Shown: positions 22,344-32,472, numbered from the stretch's first letter. The stretch is 64,000 nucleotides of DNA from Phyto melanocephala (GCA_941918925.1 OW799237.1:56284997-56348996); one strand, 5' to 3'. The notes: generated from the letters alone by a model not told the origin. Made by a program: numbers and translations.

Positions 22344-23033
22344 TGTGGTTAATTAAATACACTTGTATAATTAAGCAACATTTTTATACCCTTCACACAG
22401 TGAAAAAGGGTATATATAGGTTTGTCATTCCGTGTGAAATTTCTACAATTTTCATTTTCGACCCCATAAAGTATATATTTTCTGAAAGCTTATGAATAGG
22501 GGAGGCGATTAAGCTCTGTCAGTCTGACCGTCTGTCCGTGTGTATGTTGAAATAAACTTTTTGAAGCCCCCTGACATAGGTTGGACCCGGGTAAGGTATT
22601 AAAATATCAGAAATATTCGGGAGTAGATCGATATTGAAAATCAGAAACATCGGTACATAAACAACTGAGATATGAGCAAAAACCCACGACCACCTAGATT
22701 TTTCTTTCACAAAAACAACATTACAACAACAACATACATACATACAAACGTGTATACTGGTTAGAGAAAACGTGGCATCGAATCCCAGCTGAGCCAAAAA
22801 ATTTTTTTTTAAATTTTTTTTTAATTTTTTTTTTTATTTTTTTTTTATTTTTTATTTAATATATTATTTATATTTTTATTTTTTATTATTTTTTTTTTTG
22901 ATTTTTTTTTATTTCTTTTTTTGTTTTATATATATTATATACATAATAATTTTTTTTAAAATTTTTTTTTAAAATTTTTTTTTTTTAAATTTTTTTTTAA
23001 AATTTTTTTTTTTTTTGTTTTTTTAAACATACA

Positions 23034-23355
23034 TGTGGGGTACGGAACTGTCGTTTTGAATAAAACACTTTCTTTTAATGAAGATAAGTAATTCAATTGT
23101 ATTTATTTGATAGCGTTTGCTTAAAATTAGTTTAACAAGATTAATCAATTCACTGCGCTTATTTTGCAACTTCACTGTTCAAACGTGTCTCTAGTTGGTG
23201 ACCTTTTTACTTCACCGTCAATTAACAACTGCGTTGATTCTATCTATTTCTCGTCACGTCAGCTTTTTGTCTTTCGTCCGTTATTTGAGTTTATTTTGTA
23301 TGTCCGTTATGATTGGGGTTTGTCCGTCATAGTCGACTAAGGTGAGCACCCTACA
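23034..23355 (-). repeat. gypsy-2 3' LTR
   Basis: Reads TGTGGGGTACGG to CCCTACA on the plus strand. The two differences from the other LTR are near 23185 (aaacg versus aaccg) and 23267 (ttttt versus ttttc). The last codons of Gag-Pol overlap its edge. Confidence 0.95.
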
Positions 23356-26300
23356 TTCGGCCCTCCTGACGGCAATTCGGCTCGGATTGCCATCGTTTCA
23401 TGAACTCTGCCACGGTCGTAGTTCTATTGGGGCCCTCATGGTGGCCGACCTTCTCGACCACATATCTTCCACGGGGTGACTGACTTACGACTTTATAGGG
23501 ACCCAGGTATTTACCTTTGAGCTTCAGGCCGCTGGCAAACTGAGTGCGCTTGATGGCAACTAACTCGTTGATAACGTACTCCTCTTCAGGTTTGCGGTTA
23601 CGATTGTACGTTTTGCAGTTTTCTTTTTGTATTTTGACTATATTTTCCCTAGCCTCGGTTCTAGCCACACTTCTTTCGTCCTCAAACTCGTGGATAGCTT
23701 CTGCATTCAACATTTCTCGGAGGTCTGGGTAATCTGGCAAATTCATCTCCACGCCCGTTAATAGCTTGAATGGGGTCACGCGGGTACTTCTCGGCGGGGT
23801 AGAATTGATCATCATCTGCACGCGTCGCACGTGTTTATACCAGTTTTGAGGTGTTTCAGCACACAATTTCGCCAGCATGGGTAAGACTATTTTGTGGATT
23901 CGCTCCACTTGGCCATTCCCACGCGGCACGCCCGTAGCTATCAACAAGTGTTGGATATTCTCTTCGATGCAATAGTCCTTGAATCCTTGCGACGTGAACG
24001 CTGTCCCGCGGTCGGTAATGATCCTCCGGGGATTCCCAAATACCGCAGATTGCCTCTCCAAGCAGTCAATGACTGCCTTCGTATCGGTCGACTTCGTGGG
24101 ATGGAGCCAAACGAACTTTGTAAACCCATCGACAACTACCAAAAGGTGATTATAAGCTTTTTTTGTAGCTTCCATCGGACCTACGTGATCAATGTGGTAG
24201 GTCAATAGGGGTCGATCATCCTTATCGACTGGATTAAGATAGCCTTCCTTTTTACCTGTCTTTGCCTCGGTGATAATGCACTCGATGCAGCTTTTTACTA
24301 CGTTTGTTACTTTTGATGCTAACTTCATTATGTAATAATGCCTTTCTACCAACTCACGGGTTTTAGAGACTCCAAAGTGACCCTGGTTGTGCGCCAACCG
24401 AATCATCTCCTCTTCCAACTGGACCGGTACAACTATGAGGTCCTTCGCTGGATCCTTGTACAACACCCCATTTTGCATATAAAAATCTTCATACTGGCTG
24501 TGTTTTAAAACTTCTCTTATGGCCTTTGTGCACTCGTCGTTCTCCTGAGCACACCTTATTCTGTGCGTGAGGCTACTGTCCAACACTAGGCACGACATTC
24601 TGCTTAAGGCATCCACATGCTTCATACGGCTACCCGATCTGTGCTCAATTTCGTAGGAAAACTCTTGCAAGAACATTGCCCATCGGGATATCCTGGCGGG
24701 AACATCATCCTTATTCATTGTCATTCTAAAAGCGTTGCAATCGGTAACTATTTTAAACGGTAGGCCGAGTAAATAAACTCGCCATTTTTTTAAGGCTTCT
24801 ACGATTGCGAGTACTTTCAATTCATAAGAATGGTAATTCTCCTCGTACGGTTTTGTACGGCGGCTCATATACTGCACGGGACGCAGATCTTGCTCGTCTA
24901 AGCCTCTCTGGAGGAGCACTGCACCGTACCCGAACTTACTCGCGTCGGTATGGACTTCCGTAATCGCGTCTGGGTCATACAGCTTCAAAACTGGCGCACT
25001 CACTAAAGCTTCTTTCAATTGTTGGCAGGCCACCAAGACTTCGTCGGTAATACGGAATTGAACATTTTTCCTTAGAAGATCGGTTAATGGCTTTGCCGTG
25101 ACTGCATAATGCCCAATAAATTTACGAAAGTAAGACGTCAGCCCCAGAAATCTTTGCATCATTTTTCGGTCTGTTGGTATCGGGAAATCCTTAACTGCTC
25201 TTACTTTCTCTTCCGCCGGTTTTATCGACCCTTTCTGAATAATATAGCCTAGGAAGTTAACCCTTTCTTGTAAAATTTGGCACTTCTCCCACTTAACACA
25301 CAAACCATACGAAGCTGCTTTTTGTAATACCTTCACGAATTTTTCCAGACCCTCAATCATATCCTCAGAAGGAATAATTATGTCATCCATATACACTATG
25401 GCTGTGCTATCTCGTATACAGTCTTTAAATATTGCCGAGAAAAACCTAGTAAACACTGCCGGCGAGTTGCTTATGCCAAAAGGTGCGAACAAAAATTCGA
25501 ATTGGCCGTTATGAGTCACAAAAGCCGTATATTTTCTGGACGATTCCTCCAGGGGTACATGGAAAAATCCATTTCTCAGATCTAATGTGGTGTAAAAGTT
25601 TGCGGTCTGTATCTTGTCAACCACCTCATCCATTAGTGGCATAGGGAAATGGTCTCGAACAATTTTTTGATTTAGCCGCCTATAGTCACAACACAATCTC
25701 TTTGTACCGTCCTTTTTCGGAACAAGGACAATGGGTGATGCGTATTCCGACGCACTATGTTGCACTATTCCCTCTTCCAGCCATTCCGCAATTTGTCTAT
25801 CAACTATGGCTTGGTCGGACGTGGGTAGCCGTCGGGGACGCTGACAAACGGGTATATCGTCCTTCAAAACAATACTCATTTTCACCGGGCTTTCTACATT
25901 TCTCTTAGGCAAATACTCAGTTATTGCCTTGATCACTTTACTCTTAATGGAGTCACTCAAGTGCTCGAGGTTCACTTGCACATCCGGTTTGTCTACGAGT
26001 TCACCTATGTTCAAACAGATGCCCGAAAATTCGTCCAATAGGAGATTCCTCTCCACCGCTTTTCTAAAAGTTACCTCCCCATTCTTTATAGTAACGTCAG
26101 CCTTCGATATCAGACTATTCCCCAACATAATTGAATGGTTGATGTCACGTTCCCCAACAACATAAAACTTAACGTTAAAGTCTAGATCGTCAATCCGAAC
26201 TACCTCATCGAAACGGCCCATAGTGACAATGGCACTGTCGCTAATTCCAAACAATTTAACCCTCTCTGGTATAAAATTTACCTCGCCTAATATAAACAGC

Positions 26301-27457
26301 ATATCAAAACGAACTATGCATACGTCGCATCCTGTGTCCACCAACGCGGTTAACGTTTTTCCCCGCATCGTGATATCTTTGAATACTAACCCTGGACCTT
26401 GACGAACCACGTTCACCTGATTTCCATCTGTATTCAGTTTTTTCTCCGTCTTTTTCGCTAAACATTCAAACGAGCGATGGCCAACCTTTTGACAACGAAA
26501 ACACTTATGCTGTTTTTCGGGGCAGTCTTTGGCGATGTGCGATTTCCCGCCACATTTGTAACACCTTTTGTCATTTCCACCAGATTCTACCTTCGGCAAA
26601 CTAGCATTTTTTGGGATAGTAACGGGTCCCGCCCCTTTGTATGACGACTGAGGGCCGGCCCGTGCCTTTTCGTAAACACGTATTTGTCTCTTTAACTCGT
26701 TAATATTATCAGCCTGGTACAGTACAGTCTTATTTGGCTTAGAATCTGGGATGCCTTCTATAAAATACTCCAACACACTTTTTTCGTCTAAATTAATTTG
26801 TGCTCCAATTTCCATAATGCTGTACAGGTACTCTATCAGCGTTTCACTTTTCAACAGACGACGGGCACGAATCTGACGTATAATTTCCGCCGTAGAAAAC
26901 TGCGCACCAAACTCACGCTTGAGGGCCACCTTTAATGAGTGCCAATCTCGTATTCCCCTTTGACTTCTGATAAAAGTTTTTGCGGCGCCTACTAGCAACT
27001 GCTTCCCGTATACGTAAAACTGGAGAGGCGACCACTTTAATATGTTACCCATCTCTTCGAATTCTACCAGCCACTGATTAAGGTCGGGTGCGCCGGTACC
27101 AGAAAACCGTGACAAACTTTCTTCGACGTCCTTAAGGGTGTAAATACTTCTTCGAGGCACAAAGTCGTCCGACTCTTCATCGTCACACGCTTCAGGAGGG
27201 ACGCCTGCAAAGGCGCCACCCTCGCCTACGTTACCTACATCCTCAGTTGTGTCCATAGGATCTAACCCATACCCATCTAAAAGTCTCTTCCGTAAGTCCT
27301 CTCTACGACCCTGGGTACTCAGTCCCAATTCAGTCAATTTCAACTTAAGGGTACTAACACCCATACCAAAAATTTCCTCTCGTTCCATGTCTACACGTCC
27401 AAACAAAAAAAATCTAGCGATCGTACTAGCCGGAAGTTGTGACCGTAAGTGCCTCAC
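23351..27457 (-). CDS. gypsy-2 Gag-Pol polyprotein, 1368 residues, uninterrupted
   Basis: Single frame with no stop. The likely start is Met24 (MEREEIFGMG). Residues about 32-63 resemble a SAP DNA-binding motif (LKLKLTELGLSTQGRREDLR). The Gag core contains WSPLQFYVYGKQLLVGAAKT. Two CCHC knuckles (CYKCGGKSHIAKDC, CFRCQKVGHRSFEC) are near 297-330. The protease has ALVDTGCDVCIV near 374, the reverse transcriptase YMDDIIIPSEDM near 689 and RNase H HTDASKFGYG near 835. The integrase has an HHCC finger (HNQGHFGVS ... CIEC, 1024-1060) and a catalytic triad in IDHVGPM, ITDRGTAF and QVERIHK with D-35-E spacing. All catalytic residues are present. Fusion of Gag and Pol without a frameshift means both are made in equal amounts unless processing or splicing intervenes. 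Confidence 0.95.
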   Translation of the reverse strand: MRHLRSQLPASTIARFFLFGRVDMEREEIFGMGVSTLKLKLTELGLSTQGRREDLRKRLLDGYGLDPMDTTEDVGNVGEGGAFAGVPPEACDDEESDDFVPRRSIYTLKDVEESLSRFSGTGAPDLNQWLVEFEEMGNILKWSPLQFYVYGKQLLVGAAKTFIRSQRGIRDWHSLKVALKREFGAQFSTAEIIRQIRARRLLKSETLIEYLYSIMEIGAQINLDEKSVLEYFIEGIPDSKPNKTVLYQADNINELKRQIRVYEKARAGPQSSYKGAGPVTIPKNASLPKVESGGNDKRCYKCGGKSHIAKDCPEKQHKCFRCQKVGHRSFECLAKKTEKKLNTDGNQVNVVRQGPGLVFKDITMRGKTLTALVDTGCDVCIVRFDMLFILGEVNFIPERVKLFGISDSAIVTMGRFDEVVRIDDLDFNVKFYVVGERDINHSIMLGNSLISKADVTIKNGEVTFRKAVERNLLLDEFSGICLNIGELVDKPDVQVNLEHLSDSIKSKVIKAITEYLPKRNVESPVKMSIVLKDDIPVCQRPRRLPTSDQAIVDRQIAEWLEEGIVQHSASEYASPIVLVPKKDGTKRLCCDYRRLNQKIVRDHFPMPLMDEVVDKIQTANFYTTLDLRNGFFHVPLEESSRKYTAFVTHNGQFEFLFAPFGISNSPAVFTRFFSAIFKDCIRDSTAIVYMDDIIIPSEDMIEGLEKFVKVLQKAASYGLCVKWEKCQILQERVNFLGYIIQKGSIKPAEEKVRAVKDFPIPTDRKMMQRFLGLTSYFRKFIGHYAVTAKPLTDLLRKNVQFRITDEVLVACQQLKEALVSAPVLKLYDPDAITEVHTDASKFGYGAVLLQRGLDEQDLRPVQYMSRRTKPYEENYHSYELKVLAIVEALKKWRVYLLGLPFKIVTDCNAFRMTMNKDDVPARISRWAMFLQEFSYEIEHRSGSRMKHVDALSRMSCLVLDSSLTHRIRCAQENDECTKAIREVLKHSQYEDFYMQNGVLYKDPAKDLIVVPVQLEEEMIRLAHNQGHFGVSKTRELVERHYYIMKLASKVTNVVKSCIECIITEAKTGKKEGYLNPVDKDDRPLLTYHIDHVGPMEATKKAYNHLLVVVDGFTKFVWLHPTKSTDTKAVIDCLERQSAVFGNPRRIITDRGTAFTSQGFKDYCIEENIQHLLIATGVPRGNGQVERIHKIVLPMLAKLCAETPQNWYKHVRRVQMMINSTPPRSTRVTPFKLLTGVEMNLPDYPDLREMLNAEAIHEFEDERSVARTEARENIVKIQKENCKTYNRNRKPEEEYVINELVAIKRTQFASGLKLKGKYLGPYKVVSQSPRGRYVVEKVGHHEGPNRTTTVAEFMKRWQSEPNCRQEGRM

Positions 27458-28301
27458 AAAAATATTTCAAGATATAAGAGTCTGATTATAAAAAAACAGT
27501 TCAAAATAACAATTTTAGCGAATGTATTTTATCAATTTTAACAATTAAATTTTTAAAAATTAAAAGGATTTTGATTTTCCCCTATCTTTTATTTTAGTTA
27601 TCTTTTAATTTCAATTTTGACTTTTTCTTTATTCTAAATTTAATTAAGTTTTTCTCTCGATATAATTCCTTTTTTATCTTAAAGTTTATTATTTTTTCTC
27701 TATTAATTTAATTCTTTTATCTTCTTTAATTAAGTTCCTTCTTTTTTTATATTTTATCATCTTCAACTCTTATTTCATCTTTAATTAAATTATTAAATTA
27801 AATTATTAAATTACTCTTTTTTTTTAATTCTCTCTTCGTCTTTAATTTAGTTCACAATATTTAAATTCTTAACGGAATAAAATACTTATCTAATTTTCTT
27901 GCTATGGCTCCACCGTATTCTCAAGTCACTTTCTCCTTCACCAACCACTGTGCACTTCTGCTTGTTGTACGAATCGTTTTATTGCGCGACTGCAAACACT
28001 GCTCGCACCTACTGCACAAGCACACCACACACCAAACGCCACTCAACCAGCTCTCAGCTCTGCGGCGGCAGACAATTCACGACGTCTTTATTTACTTTAC
28101 TTCTTCCTTCTCATTTCTCAATTAACTTCTAAGCGTAGCAAAACAACCACCTTTAGTCGAAGGTCACACACGACGATTTTAATTGCCCAACTTTTTCCAT
28201 ATTTTCTTTTGAACTTGCTTTTATGTTCACACACGACGATTCCTTTGGCGATTTTTCTGTTTTGTTTAGCTTTTATTTTCTTACAATTTGTCATTTGTGC
28301 C
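27458..28301 (-). other. gypsy-2 leader, part next to the Gag start
   Basis: No gene. AT-rich with pyrimidine-rich tracts on the plus strand. It contains two copies of TCACACACGACGATT (about 28163 and 28229) whose inverse appears at about 30036, beyond the hAT insertion. Confidence 0.6.
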
Positions 28302-29704
28302 CAGCGTTGCCATAGTCATGATTTTGTCATATTTTTAAGGATTTTCTTTGCTAATATATGATTTATGATTTTTTTCCCCAAAATAATGATTTATATTTTT
28401 AGAAATTATATTTATTGTAGATACAATAAGAGTTCTACAATTCTTATTAACAATCAATTTTTAAACCAATAAAGTTTTATATCAGCTTGTCACAGGTCTA
28501 TTAAAAACAGGTCTAACTCTATCTGTGTTTTTAAAGTATATTCTCAACATAATAAACAAAGTTAACATAATTTTTGAAACCACATCCTCTCAAATACAAA
28601 GAATTTATGATGAATTTTAGATAATTTTATAAAACAAATTACGTTAACATCAATTTGATTAATAAACTTAATTTTTGAATTGCTTCGTTTACAAAACGAA
28701 AATATTTATTTAGTCGTGTTTATAAAACAAAAAAATTTCCAATCTTAAACTTGGAGAAAATTAAAAAAAAAATTTGTTGAAAATTGTACTTCATTTTACG
28801 ATTTGATTTTAACCCTAATTATTTTAAAAAACTTTTTTTTTCATTATTTTGTCTTGACCCTTCAAAAATAATTAATAGAAAAGTAGCTTCTTTAAAAGGT
28901 TTTATACAAAACTTTTCAAATTTATTCAATTGATAAGAATGATGTTCAAAACTTAGAAAACGAGCTTAGAAAACTACGTCTTCTCCACTTTGACGAACAC
29001 TTTACAACTTTAGATGATCTAAGTTGTGAAGAATTTTGGTCAGAAGTCTCAAAAATAACTCGAGATGACAAAATCTTGGCTTTTCCGACCCTGTCAAAAC
29101 TTGTTAAAACCTTAATATGTTTTCCTATTTCTTCTGCAAATGTTGAACGAATATTTTAAGTTTTAAATTTAAGTAAAACAAAATTTAGAAATAGATTAGA
29201 TAACAGCACTCTTAAGGGTATATTATATTCAAAATAATACTTAAAGTTAAACGATTGTTCATGCTATAATTAAAAATATATTAAGGTATAAATACAAATA
29301 TGAAACCTATTCTGTATAAAATAATGATGATTCCTAAAATACTTTAATTCATATGTGTTGTTAAATGTATGATTGTTTTTTTATATTAAAACATTCAAAC
29401 TTTTTATGTTTCTACATTTCGAATGATAGATATTCAATTTTAATATATTAACATACTACAGAGTATCTGTCAATTTGATTTTATTCACAAGTTGCTATAC
29501 GAATATGTATATTTATTTTAATATCAATTTAATATATTTTTTGTTTTAAATAACTTATCTAATAAGAAAACAGTTTTCTAAATAAATTTTTATTGTTTTT
29601 TTTTGCGATTGTAATAAAATGTTTGATTTGATGATTTTCTTTTTCAAAATATGATTATTTTGCCCTAAGTGATGATTTTCTCTCCGAAGCTTCTGGCAAC
29701 GCTG
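28302..29704 (+). mobile_element. Decayed hAT element inside the gypsy-2 leader
   Basis: The ends CAGCGTTGCCA and TGGCAACGCTG are perfect 11-bp inverted termini of hAT type. The flanking octamers tttgtgcc and cttttgcc differ at two positions. The 1403-bp interior has subterminal tgatttatgatttt repeats and a transposase relic near the right end. Confidence 0.85.
29010..29235 (+). pseudogene. hAT transposase C-terminal dimerisation relic
   Basis: In one plus-strand frame it reads EEFWSEVSKI, AFPTLSKLVKTLICFPISSA and NVERIF, followed by an in-frame stop, then LSKTKFRNRLDNSTLKGILY. The order 'YP/FPxLxxLxxxxLxxPxSSAxxERxFS...K..R..L' is the hallmark of the hAT C-terminal region. The upstream catalytic part is not recognisable. 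Confidence 0.8.
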
Positions 29705-30672
29705 CTTTTGCCGTAAATAGCAATAAGAAAAATAAAAACATACATAAAATAATATAATTGATTTTTATTAACGCTTTTAATTAAAATGTTTTCACTAAAA
29801 TATTTTGTTTGTGTTTTTTTATTTTGAAATATTTTAAACGTTTAATTTGTGACGTTTTTAATCCAAGTTTTAAATTACTACACACCAAGAAGCGAAACAC
29901 CGAATGAAAACAAATGTCAAATATTTAGAAAAAAAAGAAAAATTGCTTCAAATAGCCGAGTACCGGCGATTATTTTTCCCTTCGTTTACTCCTCACCTAA
30001 AACGGTAAAAACATCTATAAACTCAAGAATTGCCCAACTATAATCGTCGTGTGTGACCATCGACTTACGGAGTTTAATTATTAATGGCTGCTGACAGAAC
30101 ACTAACAATTTAAAACTACTTGTACTATGAAGCCGCTGTTGACGATTTTGCTGTTTATATGAGTTCTTTTTCTCTCTCTTTTTTTTTCGTCACTTTTTTT
30201 TTCAGTACACTCACTATTTTTGATATTTCTGCTGCCTGTGTGAGTTTCTTATTTTTCTCTACTTGAGTTGCTTTTTCCTATGCAGTTCAAGGTTATTAAA
30301 ATTTGTCTCTTAAGTTTATTCCTTTAGGTAGGGAAAAGTACCGTTTCCAAACTATGCACTTTATTGTTCCTTGATGTTGGAATTCTTGAATTTTTGTTAA
30401 AATACTTATGTTTTACCGTTTCTTTTTTCTTTTATGTACTTATGACAATGCACTTTTAACAAAGAATTTATGTGTTTCTTTCTTAGGTTATTTTTATTAT
30501 TTTGTTCAGCGATTTTAACGAATTTTAGGAATTTGTTTGTTTCTTTCTTAGGTTATTTTTATTATTTTGTTCAGCGATTTTAACGAATTACTTGCACAAC
30601 ACTTCTAAATTGCATTTCTTGTTACCACTTTTTAAGCACTCGTTTTCTTTTTTTGCTACGGTTTTTGTTCCG
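29705..30672 (-). other. gypsy-2 leader, part next to the primer site
   Basis: No gene. Contains attgcccaactataatcgtc followed by gtgtgtgacc (inverse of a block at about 28160) and a roughly 56-bp direct tandem duplication at 30474-30590 (unit tttctttcttaggttatttt ... gcgattttaacgaatt). Confidence 0.6.
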
Positions 30673-30690
30673 ATCCCGGTTGAGCCCCCA
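30673..30690 (-). promoter_or_regulatory. gypsy-2 primer-binding site (tRNA-Pro type)
   Basis: On the minus strand TGGGGGCTCAACCGGGAT lies five bases after the 5' LTR. It matches the tRNA-Pro primer sequence (TGGGGGCTCGTCCGGGAT) at 16 of 18 positions, including the full CCA-pairing end. Confidence 0.75.
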
Positions 30691-30695
30691 TAATT

Positions 30696-31017
30696 TGTGG
30701 GGTACGGAACTGTCGTTTTGAATAAAACACTTTCTTTTAATGAAGATAAGTAATTCAATTGTATTTATTTGATAGCGTTTGCTTAAAATTAGTTTAACAA
30801 GATTAATCAATTCACTGCGCTTATTTTGCAACTTCACTGTTCAACCGTGTCTCTAGTTGGTGACCTTTTTACTTCACCGTCAATTAACAACTGCGTTGAT
30901 TCTATCTATTTCTCGTCACGTCAGCTTTTCGTCTTTCGTCCGTTATTTGAGTTTATTTTGTATGTCCGTTATGATTGGGGTTTGTCCGTCATAGTCGACT
31001 AAGGTGAGCACCCTACA
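30696..31017 (-). repeat. gypsy-2 5' LTR
   Basis: Same 322 bp as 23034-23355 with two substitutions. Because the element is on the minus strand, this right-hand LTR is the transcription start end. Adjacent TACA is the target duplication. Confidence 0.95.
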
Positions 31018-31191
31018 TACATACGTGAATTTTTAATTTTACAATGGGACGTTTTTATATATGTATGTTTTTATATGTATGTACGTATTTCATATGGAAT
31101 GAATGGTGACAGAAACCACTGTTATTGCATGACTACACGTTGTGAAGGGTATATAAGATTCGGCACGGCCGAATATAGCGCTCTTACTTGT

Positions 31192-31312
31192 TTGAAAAAT
31201 ATTATTGTCATTTTTTTATATCAATTCATTCGATAATTTTTCTTCAACTAAAATTGTTCTTATATTTTTTTAAATAAAATATAATTTTTACAAATAAATA
31301 TTAACCCTTATA
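31192..31312 (+). repeat. gypsy-1 3' LTR, distal piece
   Basis: tatcaattcattcgataatt followed by tttc is shared with the 5' LTR at 17438-17463. It continues the LTR piece that ends at about 22384. It ends aacccttata before TCCT. Confidence 0.85.
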
Positions 31313-32346
31313 TCCTCAATACATTCTCGATCGAAGGAGTTAATTAAATTTTCTTTGATGAATGTGGTTCCCGGGCACTTTATACATTCACCTAAGTGGC
31401 AAGAGGTTGCTGTATTAAGACACATAGTCAATTTAAGGCAATCACGGTAATCGTGCAAATCATATGGCGAATTATCAGTTAAGTAGTTTAAGTTGATTTC
31501 CTTTAGCATCAGTGTGAGCTCCGCTGCTTCCTGCCAAAACAATGTTTTGGCCTCAGTTAAGTAAATTTTGTGAAGCCAATTTTAACATCCTTGTGTTTAG
31601 ATTGAAATGTTGCAAATAACTTATTCAGGTTGCAAAGAACCATCCTCTTCTGCATTTGAACTTTCTTGCCATCGATTCGTACTGATACCCAGTCTTTCAT
31701 CCCTGGCATTAGGCGACTCATATCATCTCGCTGATAAAACTGAGTTACTAGAGTTACAGTTTCGCTGTCTAAAGTTTTTTCCTTCTTTTTGCTTGGGAGT
31801 GTGAGAATCCCATGCTTAGCAACCAACTTTTTAGCAATTGTTGCTTCTCGTTTAGATGTTCCAAACTCAGTCATTATTTTTTCACAACTCTATGTCAATG
31901 GAGCAAGCGTAAGAAGTTGAATTTTTTCAGCTTTACTTTGTGACGTTTTATACTTCTCTTTTATTTGTTCACGAACTTCTAGTGCATCCTTATGATATTG
32001 GTTTTGACACTCATTCTTTGAACTTATACCTTCTACTAAAAATTTAGAATAATCATCACCAGCAACAGTACTCTCATCATTCCCTGAATTACTTCTGTCT
32101 TCATGTGCAATAACTTTAACGCAAGGTTCATTACTATTCAAATCCGGCAATTCTTTCAATTTTCCGAGTTGTTTCCTGCATGATCCACAAATTTGCATTC
32201 GTTTTGACAGCGTAGGGAATTTTTTTAGTAAGCCGTCGGAAATATTTCGCATATCTGATGAACTGTGTGTCTTTGTTAAAAGGATTAAAACAAAAAGAAG
32301 CATACATTTTATTTTCAAAATTAGCTTTTTTAGGAGCCGTAGACAT
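31313..32346 (-). pseudogene. DFAENY-type TE protein, N-terminal part
   Basis: Starts MSTAPKKANFENKMYASFCF NPF at 32346, shifts frame near 32262 and continues SDMRNISDGLLKKFPTLSKR with CGSCRKQL. An in-frame stop interrupts at about 31890. The next block has FGTSKREATIAKKLVAKHGI, FYQRDDMSRLMPGMKDWVSV and VQMQKRMVLCNLNKLF, ending KIGFTKF then LRPKHC in shifted frames, and finally NLNYLTDNSPYDLHDYRDCL to FDRECIED at the gypsy-1 junction. The block order (RLMPGMKDWVSV ... KIGF-KF-LRPKHC ... ) is that of a widespread uncharacterised TE-borne family. Several frameshifts make it non-functional. Continues at 16747-17371. Confidence 0.7.
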
Positions 32347-32472
32347 TGTGAAGATTATTTATGTAAGTAATTATGTAAATAGCACACGTCAGAACTTTAA
32401 CGCTGTTTCGAAAAAACTGACTTCCGAATGTCTTCACAATGACAACAAATAGTGTTTTTAAGATCATATATT

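Larger units (their letters stand above)
23034..31017 (-). mobile_element. gypsy-2, young intact Ty3/gypsy retrotransposon
   Basis: Two 322-bp LTRs (23034-23355 and 30696-31017) differ at only two sites that I could see. The 4-bp duplication TACA flanks it. The element has a tRNA-Pro-like primer site, a single uninterrupted Gag-Pol frame and a long (about 3.2 kb) leader that contains a decayed hAT. No envelope frame exists: the integrase frame runs right to the 3' LTR. This is the youngest and most complete retroelement in the window. Confidence 0.95.
22385..31193 (-). repeat. Dispersed repeat A, copy 5, split by gypsy-2
   Basis: Inverted relative to copies 1 and 4: acccttcacacagtgaaaaa at the left and gccgaatatagcgctcttac at the right. 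The GTCY microsatellite and the cgaatcccagctgagccaaa block lie at 22500-22800. The copy is interrupted at 23033/31018 by gypsy-2 and itself interrupts the gypsy-1 3' LTR. Confidence 0.9.
17372..31312 (+). mobile_element. gypsy-1, CsRn1-like LTR retrotransposon (old, nested)
   Basis: LTRs begin TGTGGTGAATTAAATACAC and TGTGGTTAATTAAATACAC. The 4-bp duplication TCCT flanks the element, and removing one copy joins the interrupted host frame in phase. The primer site TGGTGACCCCGAC matches the tRNA-Trp type used by CsRn1-like elements. The Gag finger is the unusual CX3H...CX3C type of that clade. A 5'-truncated LINE, a repeat A copy and gypsy-2 are nested inside, so only about 5 kb of the span is its own sequence. 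Multiple frameshifts and stops make it inactive. Confidence 0.9.

Noticed and set aside
23544..24208. Plus-strand frames opposite gypsy-2 integrase
   Set aside because: Antisense shadows of an intact Gag-Pol frame.
27899..28132. Serine/threonine-rich frames in the gypsy-2 leader
   Set aside because: Overlapping frames in two phases with no motif. A leader position makes a separate protein possible, but nothing supports it.
23034..31017. gypsy-2 as an errantivirus with envelope
   Set aside because: No frame exists between the integrase end and the 3' LTR, and no envelope-like frame is seen elsewhere in the element.
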